Positions 37,701-48,300 of a stretch of DNA of 64,000 bases are shown piece after piece. The position numbers were made by a program, and so were the translations under genes. Position 1 is the stretch's first letter, and each line of letters opens with the position of its first letter. Below the pieces are notes generated by a model, which searched no databases, was not told where the DNA came from, and saw only the letters and a list, made by a program, of their open reading frames with translations. Location of the stretch: positions 542,274,879 to 542,338,878 of the forward strand of contig OY856413.1 in assembly GCA_963693085.1 (NCBI GenBank). The letters run 5' to 3'. Origin of the DNA: Alisma plantago-aquatica (taxonomy: Eukaryota; Streptophyta; Magnoliopsida; Alismatales; Alismataceae).

Positions 37701-38107
37701 GTTTATAATGACAAATATAAAAGATCGACAGCTAGATTTTTTTTCTATCAGAAACAATAATCACACCTAGATTTTTTTTTCTATCAGAAACAATAATCAC
37801 ACCCTGATAATGTGTTACACCATAGATGTACATATTAACACATTGTACATCATAACCTCACAAATCTACTACAACTTTGAAATTGAAATCGTATCTATAC
37901 CATGAAAAATAATCACACCGCACCACTTTATGAACTAAATGTGGTTTAATCAATGTGAAGTGGAAAGATCAAAGTTTAGTATACATATTCTATATATTTA
38001 AAACTCATATTGTTATTTTTGACATTTTAGGGTTGACAATCTCATGATATCGTTTCTCTCTCTAAGCTTGGGGCTCTGTTCCATCTCTAGGTCGTGCGCG
38101 GAGCTTG

Positions 38108-39556
38108 ATGGCGGGTGCGGATAGGGCGGGTTCCTCCGCCCTGTCCTCCACCATGGGTGGTGACAGGACGCGAGGCGTGGATGGGGTGCTGGATCCTTCT
38201 GCGGGTTTGGCGGCTGGGCGTGCTTGGGCGGCGCTTTTGGCGAAACCGATGGAGGTCGAGGGGCGTTTCAAACCCCTGCTGCTACCGGAGGACAGGAGGA
38301 CCCCGGTGTTCATGGAGGGGGATCTAAGGTCATGGATGGAGTTCTCGGAACTGGTGGTCAAAGCCATGGATGAGTTTCACAAGTTCTCCGCCATCATTCA
38401 GGTTCTTGGTAGGGCTGATCGGCTGGACCAGCTTTATGAGTGGATGTTGCGAGCGTGGAGGCCCAAAGGTGAGCTGCAACTTTCTCCTCTGACGGGAGGG
38501 CTTTTCCTCGCTTGCTTTGCCTCTGCGGAAGATTTAGAGGTTGCCCTGGAGCAGGGCCCTTGGTTCTTCGACAACAAGCTGGTCCTATCGCAGAGGTGGT
38601 CTCCTGATGCTGACCTCAGGCGTGCCTCTCTCACAACTGCACCGGTGTGGATCATTCTGCCTGATGTTGGTAAGCACTGGACCAGGAGGGCGATTTCGAT
38701 CATCGCCTGTGGGGTTGGGGAGCCGAAGCTTATAGACTTCCTGAGCAAAGGCAAATATGCGGGAGCGGCACACGTTTGTATGGAGATCGACGCCAGCAGA
38801 AACCCACCTCTGGTGGTGATGGTTACTATGCCGGATGGGAAAGCCCTGGAAGTGAAGGTGATCTATGACGCGCTCCCGGAGAGGTGTGGAACCTGCAAGG
38901 TGTTTGGACATTCCCCCGGACAATGTCAGGGAGATAGGGTGACCCTGGTGCCACCCCCCAGCAAGACGACCCAAGCTGATCCCCACGCCTTGAGAGGTTG
39001 GAATCGGAGCAGAGGTTCTCAGAGGAGGAGCAGATCGACAGTCCGACAATAGATGTCTAAGGCAATTCCGGTGAAGGATAGAATACATAATGGTGGTGTT
39101 ACGATGGTGTTTGGGGTTAATCATGAAGCTCGGGTGTTCCCGGAAATGCCCGCGGTGGATGCTGCCATTAGCGTTGAGCAGGAGACAGATGGAAGACAAG
39201 CTATAGTCGAGGAGGCTGGTGAGATAGAGATACCAGAGGACAGACTGGGGGCCCTGATGGGGGGTGGCTCAGTAGAGGTGATAGTGGATAAGGTTAGTGG
39301 ATCGATGGGTGATGAAGCCGGGAACGTAGACGAGGTGTACACGGGACCTTTGCAGGATGAGGTTCAGGCAGAGGAGGAAATCTTCGAAGATTCGGTGAAC
39401 CCTTTCCTGGTGATGATGGACTAGGACATGGAAGAAGTTACTCCCCGGAACTATCAGCACAACACGAGGAGCAGTAGGGGAGGTGACACTGGCAATCGGA
39501 AGAGAGGAAGAGGCATGAATGGAGGACGTGGAAAATCCCCTGTGATGGGGGGATGA
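38108..39556 (+). pseudogene. LINE ORF1 (DUF4283 and zf-CCHC_4 Gag-like protein)
   Basis: From the ATG at 38108 one frame runs to the TGA at 39554, about 482 codons, interrupted only by TAG at 39050 and TAG at 39422. Residues about 60-215 match DUF4283: MEGDLRSWMEFSELVVKAMD, GGLFLACFASAEDLEVALEQ, GPWFFDNKLVLSQRW. A zinc knuckle ERCGTCKVFGHSPGQC follows near residue 265. The tail is acidic and then Gly/Arg-rich (GRGMNGGRGK). This is the RNA-binding, chaperone-like ORF1 of plant L1 elements. ORF2 starts 13 bp after its stop. The two amber codons probably arose by point mutation. Confidence 0.9.
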
Positions 39557-39569
39557 ACATGTAATCCAG

Positions 39570-40631
39570 ATGACTCTTATGGTGTGGAACGTGAGGGGAG
39601 CTTCGCTTCCAGGGAAGCAGAGAGTTCTCAGGAAAATTATACTGGAAAGAGGGGCATCTCTGGTGGTTTGTGTAGAAACTAGAATCCGGCGAGAAGTGGC
39701 TGACAGAGTGATGGGGTTGTTCCCTGGAGGTTGGCAGTACTGTTCTAACTTAAATAGCATTGACGGTGGTAAAATTGTTGTTGGGTGGAATCTGGTGGTG
39801 TGGGATGTACAGATGATACATGAGAGTGAACAAATGGTTACGCTGAGTTGCATTAACTCCGGCGGCTTTCATTGTGTGATTTCTGCTGTTTATGGATCTA
39901 ATTCTAAAATGGACAGAAGAAGACTATGGGACACGTTGGTGGACTCGACGCAGTAGGCGTTACCTCATCTGGTTGTTGGGGACTTCAACCAAGTGAGGAA
40001 GGCTAGGGAGAAAAGGGGGGGCCTTCCTATACCGGAATCTATTTTGAGTAGATTCAATGATGCCATCGATGCTGCTGGTCTGTTTGAACTCAACATGAGA
40101 GGTGGCCTTATCACTTGGCATAATAATAGGAAACCTGTGAGAAGAATATTTAGTAATCTGGACCGTGGGATGGTCAATGAAGCCTGGATGGACTTTTTCC
40201 CTGAGGCTGCTGTTATTTTGGGTGGTCATCCTAATAGTGACCATTCTTGGATGGAGATGATTCTTACGAGACAGATACAACCTAATAGGCCTTTCAGATT
40301 TCTTAATCATTGGTTGTCTTGGCCTTCTTTTGAGGGGGTGGTCTTAAAAGCTTGGGAGGAAAGGGTTGATGGTAATCCCCTTTTTGTGGTGGCGGAGAAA
40401 CTCAAGAAGGTCAATGGTGCTCTTAAGGCCTGGTCTAGATGCTTGGTGGACTTGCCTAACCTTATTAAAAAAGCGAGAGAGGTGTTTGACGAGAAGGCGT
40501 CTAATCTCAGACTTAATTCGGAGGACCACCGATGTATGGAAGAGGAGACTAATGCTAGTATTAGAGTCTTACAACTGGAGAAGGCGAATGAAATTGCTGG
40601 CTGGCAAAGAAGCAGGCTCAAGTGGCTAAGA
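39570..40631 (+). pseudogene. LINE ORF2 N-terminus: endonuclease/exonuclease/phosphatase domain
   Basis: The ATG at 39570 starts MTLMVWNVRGASLPGKQR. Endonuclease motifs follow in order: VCVETR (metal-binding Glu), SAVYGSN, VVGDFNQV (Asp and Asn of GDFN), GLITWHNN, FSNLDRGMVNEAW and PNSDHSWM (catalytic His). This is the apurinic-endonuclease-like domain that nicks target DNA. A single TAG at 39954, just before ALPHLVVGDFN, breaks the frame. After the domain the linker RPFRFLNHWLSWPSFEGVVL to about 40630 is intact, then the frame runs into CT-repeat LTR sequence. The reverse transcriptase is missing. Confidence 0.9.
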
Positions 40632-40682
40632 GTCTTTGGTCCATGTTGGCTAGGCCAGACCCTCTCTCTCTCTCTCTCTCTC

Positions 40683-40716
<34 letters not shown>

Positions 40717-42377
40717 GGTCTGTCATTTGATAAACGCTGACGTGGATTTTCTATGCTCTCTGATTGGTTGATTTTATAAAATGCATAACTAATAATCTAC
40801 TGATCAGAAAAATACAAATAAGTAATCGTTGGATTCAGAAAAATGCAAGCTTTCTAATGGTACATGTTTTAATAACTAAATCTAATGATTAATAATAGGT
40901 GTTTTCAATTAATATAACTAATGATGTATTAACTTGTATAATTCCTAAGTAATGATATATAAGTCAGAAAAATATAATAAAATATGTTTTGGAATTCTAA
41001 TAACCTAATCTAATAAGTGGCACCGTTTTCATAATATAAATCACATAATGATAAAAAGGTGGTTTTTAGGGTTTGAGTAATGAATATGAAATTGACACAA
41101 AATCTACATATGTGCTTAATAGGTTCTTTGGATGCCTAGGCTTGGACCTAGAAGTGACTTTGGATTGTTTGACTCTGAAGTTGAGGTATGTTTGCACACA
41201 TTATTATTACATTGAGCAATTATCCTATATTTTGTCTTACTCTTGGTCCTATGGACATTAGCCTACACATTGTCTTGTTCTTTTAAAATCATGCTTCTTG
41301 TGAAGTATCTTATTTTGTTATTGATCTTATGATTATGGATATTCTCTTAGACTCTTTTTCATATGCCTTGGTGCAAGTTGGACTTTTGATGATATATACC
41401 CACTGTGATGTGGATTTTTACTTGTTGATATATACCTACTATGATATGGATGTTTATATGTTTGTGTTTTCCATTGTGTGATGGAAACATTATATAATCT
41501 AACTATACTTTTTACTTGCCTCTACGTTTTATATGCTATGTGATTCAATAGAACTAGAGTAGTGTAATTACATTGGTTTTGGGGTAGTAATCCCCTATTG
41601 TTTATTAGGAGGGTGGTAGTATAACATTCCTCTATAATCGAGTGTAACAATAATCCATACTCAACTTTATATATTGGGAGATTGGATGTATTCCTTTCTC
41701 TATCAGGTTTCAACTTTATGAGGGTTGGCTGCCAATTGTGTTTATATTGTCCTAGGGCTATGTTTATCTAACATGCATGCATGATATTGATTGTGGGGTG
41801 TTGCCCTACTGGTGCTTGTTTCCCACTGTGCTAGTGGATGCTTATATGGCACAATCCTGTTTATGTTATTTTTATGGAAAGTATCCCTTCTGTTGTGATC
41901 TTTTCTCTTGATAACCTCTTAGGTGGTACTTATCTTTTCTATGGGAAGTCTTACTTTATTTATTATCCTTTATTTCATAATGTTGCTCAATTTCCTATTT
42001 AATATGCACATACCATCCTTTGTTGATGTCATCTATTTTGTCTTCATTTGTTGGGGTATGCTTCCAACCCTAGGTGGAAGTCTTAGAGGACAAGACATGT
42101 TGACATGGACATAGATTGTGAAGGTGAAGCTTGGAGACAATCTTGAGGTGGTTTAGATTTCCGCTACATGTATCCTTATGATGTAAGTTATAACCCTTTG
42201 TTTTATAATTGAATATAGTCATATTTTTATTCTGCTGCTATACTTGGGTCTTTTGTTACCATTATATAAATATTTGAAAATTTTACACCCACTCCATCAT
42301 ACCTTTTAAGTGTGTTTGGACTGGAGGTTCTATTTTTCAAATTTTTAGTAGAAAGGTTGTTTCGCTTCTTTACAACA
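40632..42377 (+). repeat. 5' LTR of a gutted LTR element, truncated at its left end
   Basis: From GTCTTTGGTCCATGTTGGCT it matches 44677-46298 throughout, with an indel at about 41605-41645. It ends CTTTACAACA followed directly by a primer-binding site, which makes it the 5' LTR. By comparison with the other LTR the first 1.63 kb is missing, and LINE ORF2 sequence takes its place at 40631. An internal CT microsatellite (40664-40715) differs in length and interruptions from its partner. Confidence 0.88.
40664..40715. repeat. CT microsatellite with CTAT interruptions
   Basis: A run of TCTC units broken by TCTATCTC units inside the 5' LTR. The 3' LTR has a shorter pure tract at 44706-44733. Confidence 0.9.
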
Positions 42378-42390
42378 TGGTATCAAAGCT
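42378..42390 (+). promoter_or_regulatory. Primer-binding site (initiator tRNA-Met type)
   Basis: TGGTATCAAAGCT follows the LTR end. One base differs from TGGTATCAGAGC. Confidence 0.85.
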
Positions 42391-42956
42391 CGTGGTAGTC
42401 AAAATATGACTATTTCAATTTTGTCTCCCCTATAGAACCCTTGACTTTGCTAGTTACCTCTAAGTGAGATGTTGACCCTAGATTTGATCTATGATGATCT
42501 TTATATGCAATAAGGTTTGGTTTGAGGAATATTGGGAAGTCTTGATATGGATATATTGTGACTTGGTTCTTGTATTGATTTTCCTAGCATGTTGGTTTTA
42601 CCTCGTAAAGTATTTCATCAATAAAAATTATTTTCATTATACTACTATATGTACAAAATGTTTTCTCTGGATTTTCTGAAGTTTTCTTGAACTAAGTCAC
42701 TATGAAGAGAAGCTCTAGTTTGAGTAGAATCTAACCCTAGATTGTAACTAGGATTGATATAATGGTTTAGTTGACCTACCCTATGACTTTTGGATGTTCA
42801 TGTAGGGTTGATAGGATAGAGACATGGGGACCTAAAAACTCAACCGTAGATGGTGACTTTAGTTGGATACATGAGAAATATTAATCTCTAAAAACTTTCA
42901 TAACTAAGAGATGTGGGTAGCTCTAAAAAGTTGTTTAGTTGGAGTTGTTAGGTTGA

Positions 42957-42974
42957 TCCTTTTAAGGGGTGGAG
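42957..42974 (+). repeat. Upstream duplicate of the polypurine tract
   Basis: TCCTTTTAAGGGGTGGAG here is identical to 43021-43038, 64 bp further on. Confidence 0.9.
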
Positions 42975-43020
42975 AATAGTTGATACTTGATGTTAGGATC
43001 TATAGATTTCGAGGATGAAA

Positions 43021-43041
43021 TCCTTTTAAGGGGTGGAGTGA
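43021..43041 (+). promoter_or_regulatory. Polypurine tract before the 3' LTR
   Basis: TTTTAAGGGGTGGAGTGA precedes the LTR start TGTAACATACCG at 43042. The layout is typical of Ty3-gypsy chromoviruses. Confidence 0.85.
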
Positions 43042-44241
43042 TGTAACATACCGAATCTTGGACCCTACCTTGAAATTTTGACCTTTTGGGTTTGACCATG
43101 CACAGTTGAGGTTAGAGTAATCCTAATAATCAAATGCATGAATAATGTAATCTAATATGTCATACAATTCATTTGGTGATAATAAGATGATGAATAACTT
43201 AATTGGATGCATAATTATCTAATGGGCCTCTAATGGGCCAGATGACAAAACCCATGTAAGAAATCCTCAAAACAAAGAATAGACTTCAAATTCGTAATCA
43301 ACACATTAAAATAAGTCTACATGTCAATTTTCATTTAATTTGGACAACCTTGAAATAATATGGTAAGTTAGAAGAGAGAAATTTCCAAAAAAGTGTAATT
43401 AATAAATAAATATAATTCATGACTCCAATAGAGGAAAATAATCTTAGATTCGTGATCTACACAATAAATATAGCCTTTGGGTAAATTTTTATCCAATTTG
43501 GAGAAATTTTGCTTAAAAGGTGAAATAAGGAGAGATAAAGTGTGTAGAACCTTCAAAATATTAAATAAATGCTCAAACAACTCCAAAATCTAAAATTGAT
43601 GGAAAATTTGTATCCAACACATTAAATTATTACTTGTGGGTTAAGTTTCATCAAATTTGGATAATCCTAATTCCATTAATGAAGGAGGAAAGAGAAAATG
43701 AGGTTTGATTTATTTAACACACTAAAAGTTCTCAAAAGGCAAATTTAATTTCACATTCGGAATCTGCATGCTTTAATTAACCTCTATGCAAAATTCCAAT
43801 TAATTTGGGATTCCTTTGCACCCTCAATAGAGGAGACGGAAAAGGGAAATAAATATGTATACATTATAGTCGAAATTGATTGGGAATGTCATTTAATTTG
43901 TCATGCTCTATTTTTCATTTGTTTTAACTATTTTGGCACCAACAGATGACAATGATGGACTTGGACCAGCATGGAACTTAATCCAATGGCTCTGGAGTCA
44001 TCTCCTACCTCGAGTAGGAGACTGACTAGGCCATGAAAAGTGAATTTGATTTTTGTTCCCACGTACCTTCCTCGTTTCTAATTGTTTTCTTCTGATTTCT
44101 TTTCCAGTAGTTTCCTTTCATTGTTCCATACAAAATGAGCCATAACTCATGTGATTTTGTTGTGTGTTTGTAAATCACCCAAACCTTGAGCCCCAAGGCT
44201 CTCGGCCATGGTTGGGTTTGCTCGAGACTCACCCTTCCCCC

Positions 44242-44248
44242 TATAAAT
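44242..44248 (+). promoter_or_regulatory. LTR TATA box candidate
   Basis: CCCCCTATAAATATC sits mid-LTR, about 1.2 kb in. Transcription would start about 30 bp downstream. The related block at 16.6-19.7 kb has TATAAAT at 17144. Confidence 0.6.
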
Positions 44249-44705
44249 ATCTATACCCTTAGCATCGGCAGACCTCACACATCCTGTTACACCCATCAAT
44301 TCGTTTGGAGATTTCTTATACAGTTTTCACTGGCCTGTTCTTCTCCCAGGGTTGCAGTGGTGCTCTGGTCCTCCTCGTGGCACCAACGTAGAAATTTCTT
44401 GCACTGGTGAGTTTGTGAGATGCTCCTCTTGCCTTCTGTGCTTTCTGTTTCTCATTAGATCGTGTGTGGTGTTTTTTTCCAATTCTCTCATATAGCTAGA
44501 TGCTGCTTCAACCATAAATGGTGGGGTAGGTGGTAGGAGAAGAATTCCCCTCACATATTTCCACTTTTTCCCTCCACTTTCCTCTTTCTTAACTCTTTCT
44601 CACAGGGTCACTTTAGTCATTTTGTTTTCTTTTTGGGCAAGTCCATCAACAGTTGACTAACTAACTTGGTAACTTGTCTTTGGGCCATGTTGGCTGGGCC
44701 GGACC

Positions 44706-44733
44706 CTCTCTCTCTCTCTCTCTCTCTCTCTCG
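44706..44733. repeat. CT microsatellite in the 3' LTR
   Basis: Pure CT run between GGCCGGACC and CGGTCTCTCG, homologous to 40664-40715. Confidence 0.9.
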
Positions 44734-46301
44734 GTCTCTCGTTTGATAAACGCTGACATGGATTTTTGATGTTGTCTTATTGGTTGATTTTATAAAATCC
44801 ATAACGAATAATCTACTGATCGAAAAAATACAAATAAATACTTTTTCTATTCAGAAAAATGCAAGCTTTCTAATGGTACATGTTTTAATAACCAAATCTA
44901 ATGATTAATAGCAAGTGTTTTCAATGAATATAATTAATGATGAATTAACTTGTACTATTCATAACTAATGATATATAAGTCAGAAAAGTATAATAAAATA
45001 TGTTTTAGAATCCTAATAATCTAATCTAGTAAGTGGCATGGTTTTCATAACCTAAATCACATAATGATAAAAAGGTGGTTTTTAGGGTTTGAGTATTGAG
45101 TATGAAATTGACACAAAATCTACATATGTGCTTAATAGGTTCTTTAGATGCCTAGGCTTGGACCTAGAAGTGACTTTGGATCGTTTGACTCTGAAGTTGA
45201 GGTATGGTTGCATACCATATTATTCCATTGATCAATTATCCTATATTTTGTCTTACTCTTGGTCCTATGGACATTAGCCTACACATTGTCTTGTTCTTTT
45301 GAAATCATGCTTCTTATGAAGTATCTTCTTTTGTTATTGATATGATGGTTATGGATATTCTCTTGGACTCTTTGGCATATGCATTGGTGCAAGTTGGACT
45401 TTTAATGATATATACCCACTGTGATGTGGATTTTTACTTGTTGATATATACCCACTATGATGTGGATTTTTATATGTTTGTGTTGTCCATTATGTGATGG
45501 CAACATTATATAATTTGACTATACTTTTTACTTGCCTCTACATTTTACATGCTATGTGATTCAGTGGCACTAGAGAAGTGAAATTACATTGGTTTTGGGA
45601 TAATAATCCCCTATTGTTTATCGAGTGTGGCAGTAATCCATACTCCACTTTATATATTGGGAGATTGGTAGTATTCCTTTCTCTATCAGGTTTCAACTGT
45701 ATGAGCGTTGGCGACCAATTGTGTTTATATTATTCTAGGGCTATGTTTATCTCACATGCATTCATGATATTGATTGTGGGGTGTGTTCCCTACTGGTGCT
45801 TGTTTCCCACCGTGGTAGTGGATGTTTATATTGCACAATCCTTTTTATATTATTTTTATGGCAAGTATCCCTTCTGTTGTGATCTTTTCTCTTGTTACCT
45901 ACTTGGGTGGTAATTATCTTTTCTATGGGAAGCCTTACTTTATTTGTTATCCTTTATTTCATAATGTTTCTCAATTTCCTATTTAGTATGCACATACCAG
46001 CCTTTGCTGATGTCATCCATTTTGTCTTCTTTTGTTGGGGTATGCTCTAAACCCTAAGTGAAGGACTTAGAGGACAAGGCATGTTGACCTGGACATAGAT
46101 TGTGAAGGTGAATCTTGGATATAATCTTGAGGTGGTTTAGATTTTCTCTACATGGATCCTTATGATGTAAGTTGTAATCCTTTGTTTTATAATTGAATAT
46201 AGTCATATTTTGATTCCGTTGCTATACTTGGGTCTTTTGTTACCATTATATAAAGATTTGCAAATTTTACACCCACTCCATCATACCTTCTAAGTGTTTT
46301 T

Positions 46302-46500
46302 CACTACGGAAAAACATGAATTAGATATAATTTCTCAAACTACGTGTGTTCCATTTGTAGTCAATAACTACTTTTCTTTATATATTAAAATAAGTCAGTA
46401 ATACAAATATATGTAATGGTAATGGCTACAAAATTGACTACAAATCTCATTTGAACTCATATAACCTTCCTCTCGATGCCCGTTGTGAATAACTATTTTA
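46302..46500 (+). mobile_element. Possible left terminus of a CACTA transposon
   Basis: LTR homology breaks and CACTACGGAAAAACATG begins, resembling the CACTA-type terminal inverted repeat (CACTACxxGAAAA). The next 150 bp carry short inverted motifs (TTTGTAGTC, AACTAC, GACTACAAA, GGCTACAAA) like the subterminal repeats that TNPA-type proteins bind. No matching right terminus (TTTTTCCGTAGTG) was found, so the element is incomplete, very long or misidentified. Confidence 0.5.
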
Positions 46501-47740
46501 TTTTTTAGGGGTGATGGTGCAACTTATTGCCCTCCTACTTTCAAACTGGAAATACATATATGTATCTTTATTTATACATTCTAAAAATTATCCATCTAAC
46601 TTTTCACTCATTTTTTTGGGTGGCGCCAACATTCCCTCCCCTCATCCAACCCGTGCGCCCTGGTCAAGCCTCTTTTCTCTCACGCGAGCATGATCAATCT
46701 CCCGTAACCAATCTCGACGCTCCGTCTCCACACTCTCCACAAGATGCACTCCCTCGATCGCCCTCCCTCCGCTCTGACTACACTCCCCCAGCTACAGGCA
46801 CTCCTTCGCCCACTGTGTTCTCCCAGCTGTAGGCCATCCAAGGAAGGCTTTTGGGTGAGGAACCCCCAATCGGCATCAACGTCCAAGGAAAGCTTCTACC
46901 CGGTGGTCGTTTCTTCCCAATCGGCTAGCCACTTTGAGTTCTCTTAGTCCCGGATTCATCACTCTATGGCCGTCTATGAAGATTCATCCTAGCTGCATCC
47001 AACAATCTATCTTCTGAACCAAACGCAAGGCCCCCCTTCCACTCCCATTGTCCCTGCCCACAAATGCATGTCTGTTCTCTGACTTGTGGTCCTTCTCACA
47101 GCTATATTTTCCTATGCTAGGGCGTCTTATCCAACTATCATCTCTCCTCCAACCACTTGCGGCTTCCTCCCTCTCACGAAAGTCATCCAATAGTGGCTTT
47201 ATATCTCTTGATTAGCTCAAAGGATCAACTTAAGGGCACAATTGCTCCTCCTCGTCGCGGTTGGATTCATTTTCATTCTCCAAACATTGACTAGGTTTGT
47301 GTACTTTATGACATATCTATATATTGTTGGAGGGAATCATGAACAAATATATAATCAATGGTCCGAATATACATGCCAACCATTATTTTTGTATGATATC
47401 ATAGGTTTGAACTGCATCAAGTGATACATGATTGAGTGTTACATCTATAATCTAAAATATTACAGTAGACATAGTGAACAACTCAATCTCCTACTCAATA
47501 ACTGTCCAATAGATAATTACCATAACTTCTTGTTAGACTCCATCCATGTCATATGATGTCTTTCTGCTATTTGATGTACATTGCGCATGTATTGAAACTT
47601 GGCAACTGCTTAAATGCAACAATATATGCTAGGTAAGTTTTTTTATATTAGCTCTATAGTTCTATATACATGAAACTATCTCTTTATTATTTAGATATTT
47701 GATTTAGGAAAAAAAAATGTTAGGTACGTATACATTTCTA
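46501..47740. other. C-rich tract and spacer, no gene recognised
   Basis: Between 46600 and 47220 the plus strand is rich in CCCTCC and CTCC motifs. The open frames there (for example 46527-46832, serine/proline-rich) follow base composition rather than any family. The rest is ordinary AT-rich sequence. Confidence 0.45.
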
Positions 47741-47749
47741 TCTAGGAAG

Positions 47750-47925
47750 CACGGACACTTCTCGGATGTTGTCGTGTTCGTGTCCGACACGTGTCCAACC
47801 CGGACACGCCTTGGACACGCGTGGACATGCGGCAGACACTCCTCTGGCGTGTCCAAATTCATATTTAATATATTTGCAAACTAGACATGGCGTGGACACA
47901 TCTAGGACGCTTAGTGGACACAGAC
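47750..47925. repeat. Cluster of GGACAC/GTGTCC inverted motifs
   Basis: GGACACG, CGTGTCC, GTGGACA and CGACACGTGTCC occur about a dozen times in both orientations within 175 bp, with a CGACACGTGTCC palindrome-like centre near 47785. It can fold into many alternative hairpins. Similar blocks are known to me from plant repeats, but I cannot name the family. Confidence 0.7.
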
Positions 47926-48089
47926 AACCCAACCCACATAAGATCTAACTAAAAAGAAAAGAGAAAATAAGATCCAACCATGTAGACTCCTCAACCAAAC
48001 CCCAACTCCTCACCAAAACCCTCATCCCTTCCCTCGAGAGGTGACCAGCAAGACTCACCCTCTAATTGTTGTTGTTCCCTTAGAGAATG

Positions 48090-48300
48090 TATGAAACCGC
48101 TTCTTGCTGCAGTTGTTGCAAGTAGCAGCTAGGTCCTGAAATTGCTGCAAGCAGCCACCATAAAGAGATGGAGTTGCTACAAGCAGCCTTTGCATCAGCA
48201 ACCACTAGGAGCTAAAGCCACCACAAGCAATAGCCTTTTGCGACAGCCATTTACAGCAGGAGCTGCCAACAACTAGAACAACCATTAGAAGCAACTCCCG
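48090..48300. repeat. Degenerate GCTGCAAGCAGC-type repeats
   Basis: Irregular copies of GCTGCAAG, GCAAGCAGCC and CAGCAACCACTAG in both orientations form a low-complexity tract. No constant period and no open frame continues across it. Confidence 0.6.

Larger units (their letters stand above)
32626..38016 (+). repeat. Copy C of the unidentified repeat, truncated on the right by a LINE
   Basis: Near-identical in order and content to copy B. Its left edge abuts copia coding sequence (KLPKK at 32620), so the copy probably entered the copia element. Its right edge stops at AAACTCATATTGTTAT about 250 bp before the end seen in A and B, replaced by LINE sequence. Unlike B, it has an expanded AT microsatellite, a 12-G run and a short insertion at about 33870-33920. 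Confidence 0.85.
38016..40631 (+). mobile_element. L1-type LINE, 3'-truncated
   Basis: A GC-rich block replaces the right end of copy C. It has a short 5' untranslated part (38016-38107), a long ORF1 and the first third of ORF2, then stops where LTR sequence begins at 40632. Reverse transcriptase, RNase H, zf-RVT and the 3' tail are missing. A LINE normally loses its 5' side on insertion, so loss of the 3' side points to a later deletion or insertion event. Few stops suggest it is among the younger elements here. Confidence 0.88.
42391..43041 (+). other. Internal region of the gutted LTR element (no gag or pol)
   Basis: About 650 bp between primer-binding site and 3' LTR contain no recognisable gag, protease, RT or integrase. 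A 62-codon frame at 42491-42679 is hydrophobic and unrecognised. The right end carries GAGGATGAAATCCTTTTAAG, the usual end of plant chromovirus pol/3' UTR. The element is therefore a deletion derivative or a non-autonomous form that would need proteins from a relative. Confidence 0.75.
43042..46300 (+). repeat. 3' LTR, about 3.26 kb, cut at its right end
   Basis: It starts TGTAACATACCGAATC after the polypurine tract. From 44677 it parallels the 5' LTR to GCCTTCTAAGTG-like sequence at 46285-46298. The final 70-80 bases present in the 5' LTR (TTTGGACTGGAGG to TTTACAACA) are missing, replaced by a CACTA-like terminus at 46302. Open frames at 45089-45277 and 41073-41261 are LTR-copy counterparts of each other and not genes. 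Confidence 0.87.

Noticed and set aside
24488..38016. Copies B and C as the two LTRs of one retrotransposon with the copia fragment as interior
   Set aside because: No primer-binding site follows B, no TG...CA ends were found, copia coding runs straight into C without a polypurine tract, and copy A exists independently. The idea is not fully excluded.
38585..39199. 204-codon minus-strand frame opposite LINE ORF1
   Set aside because: It is the antisense shadow of the GC-rich ORF1, which has clear DUF4283 and zinc-knuckle matches on the plus strand.
39269..39853. 194-codon minus-strand frame opposite the ORF1/ORF2 junction
   Set aside because: It overlaps real LINE coding sequence on the other strand and has no family signature.
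46527..46832. Ser/Pro-rich 101-codon frame as a gene
   Set aside because: It sits in a C-rich tract where stop codons are rare, and lacks a domain or supported gene structure.
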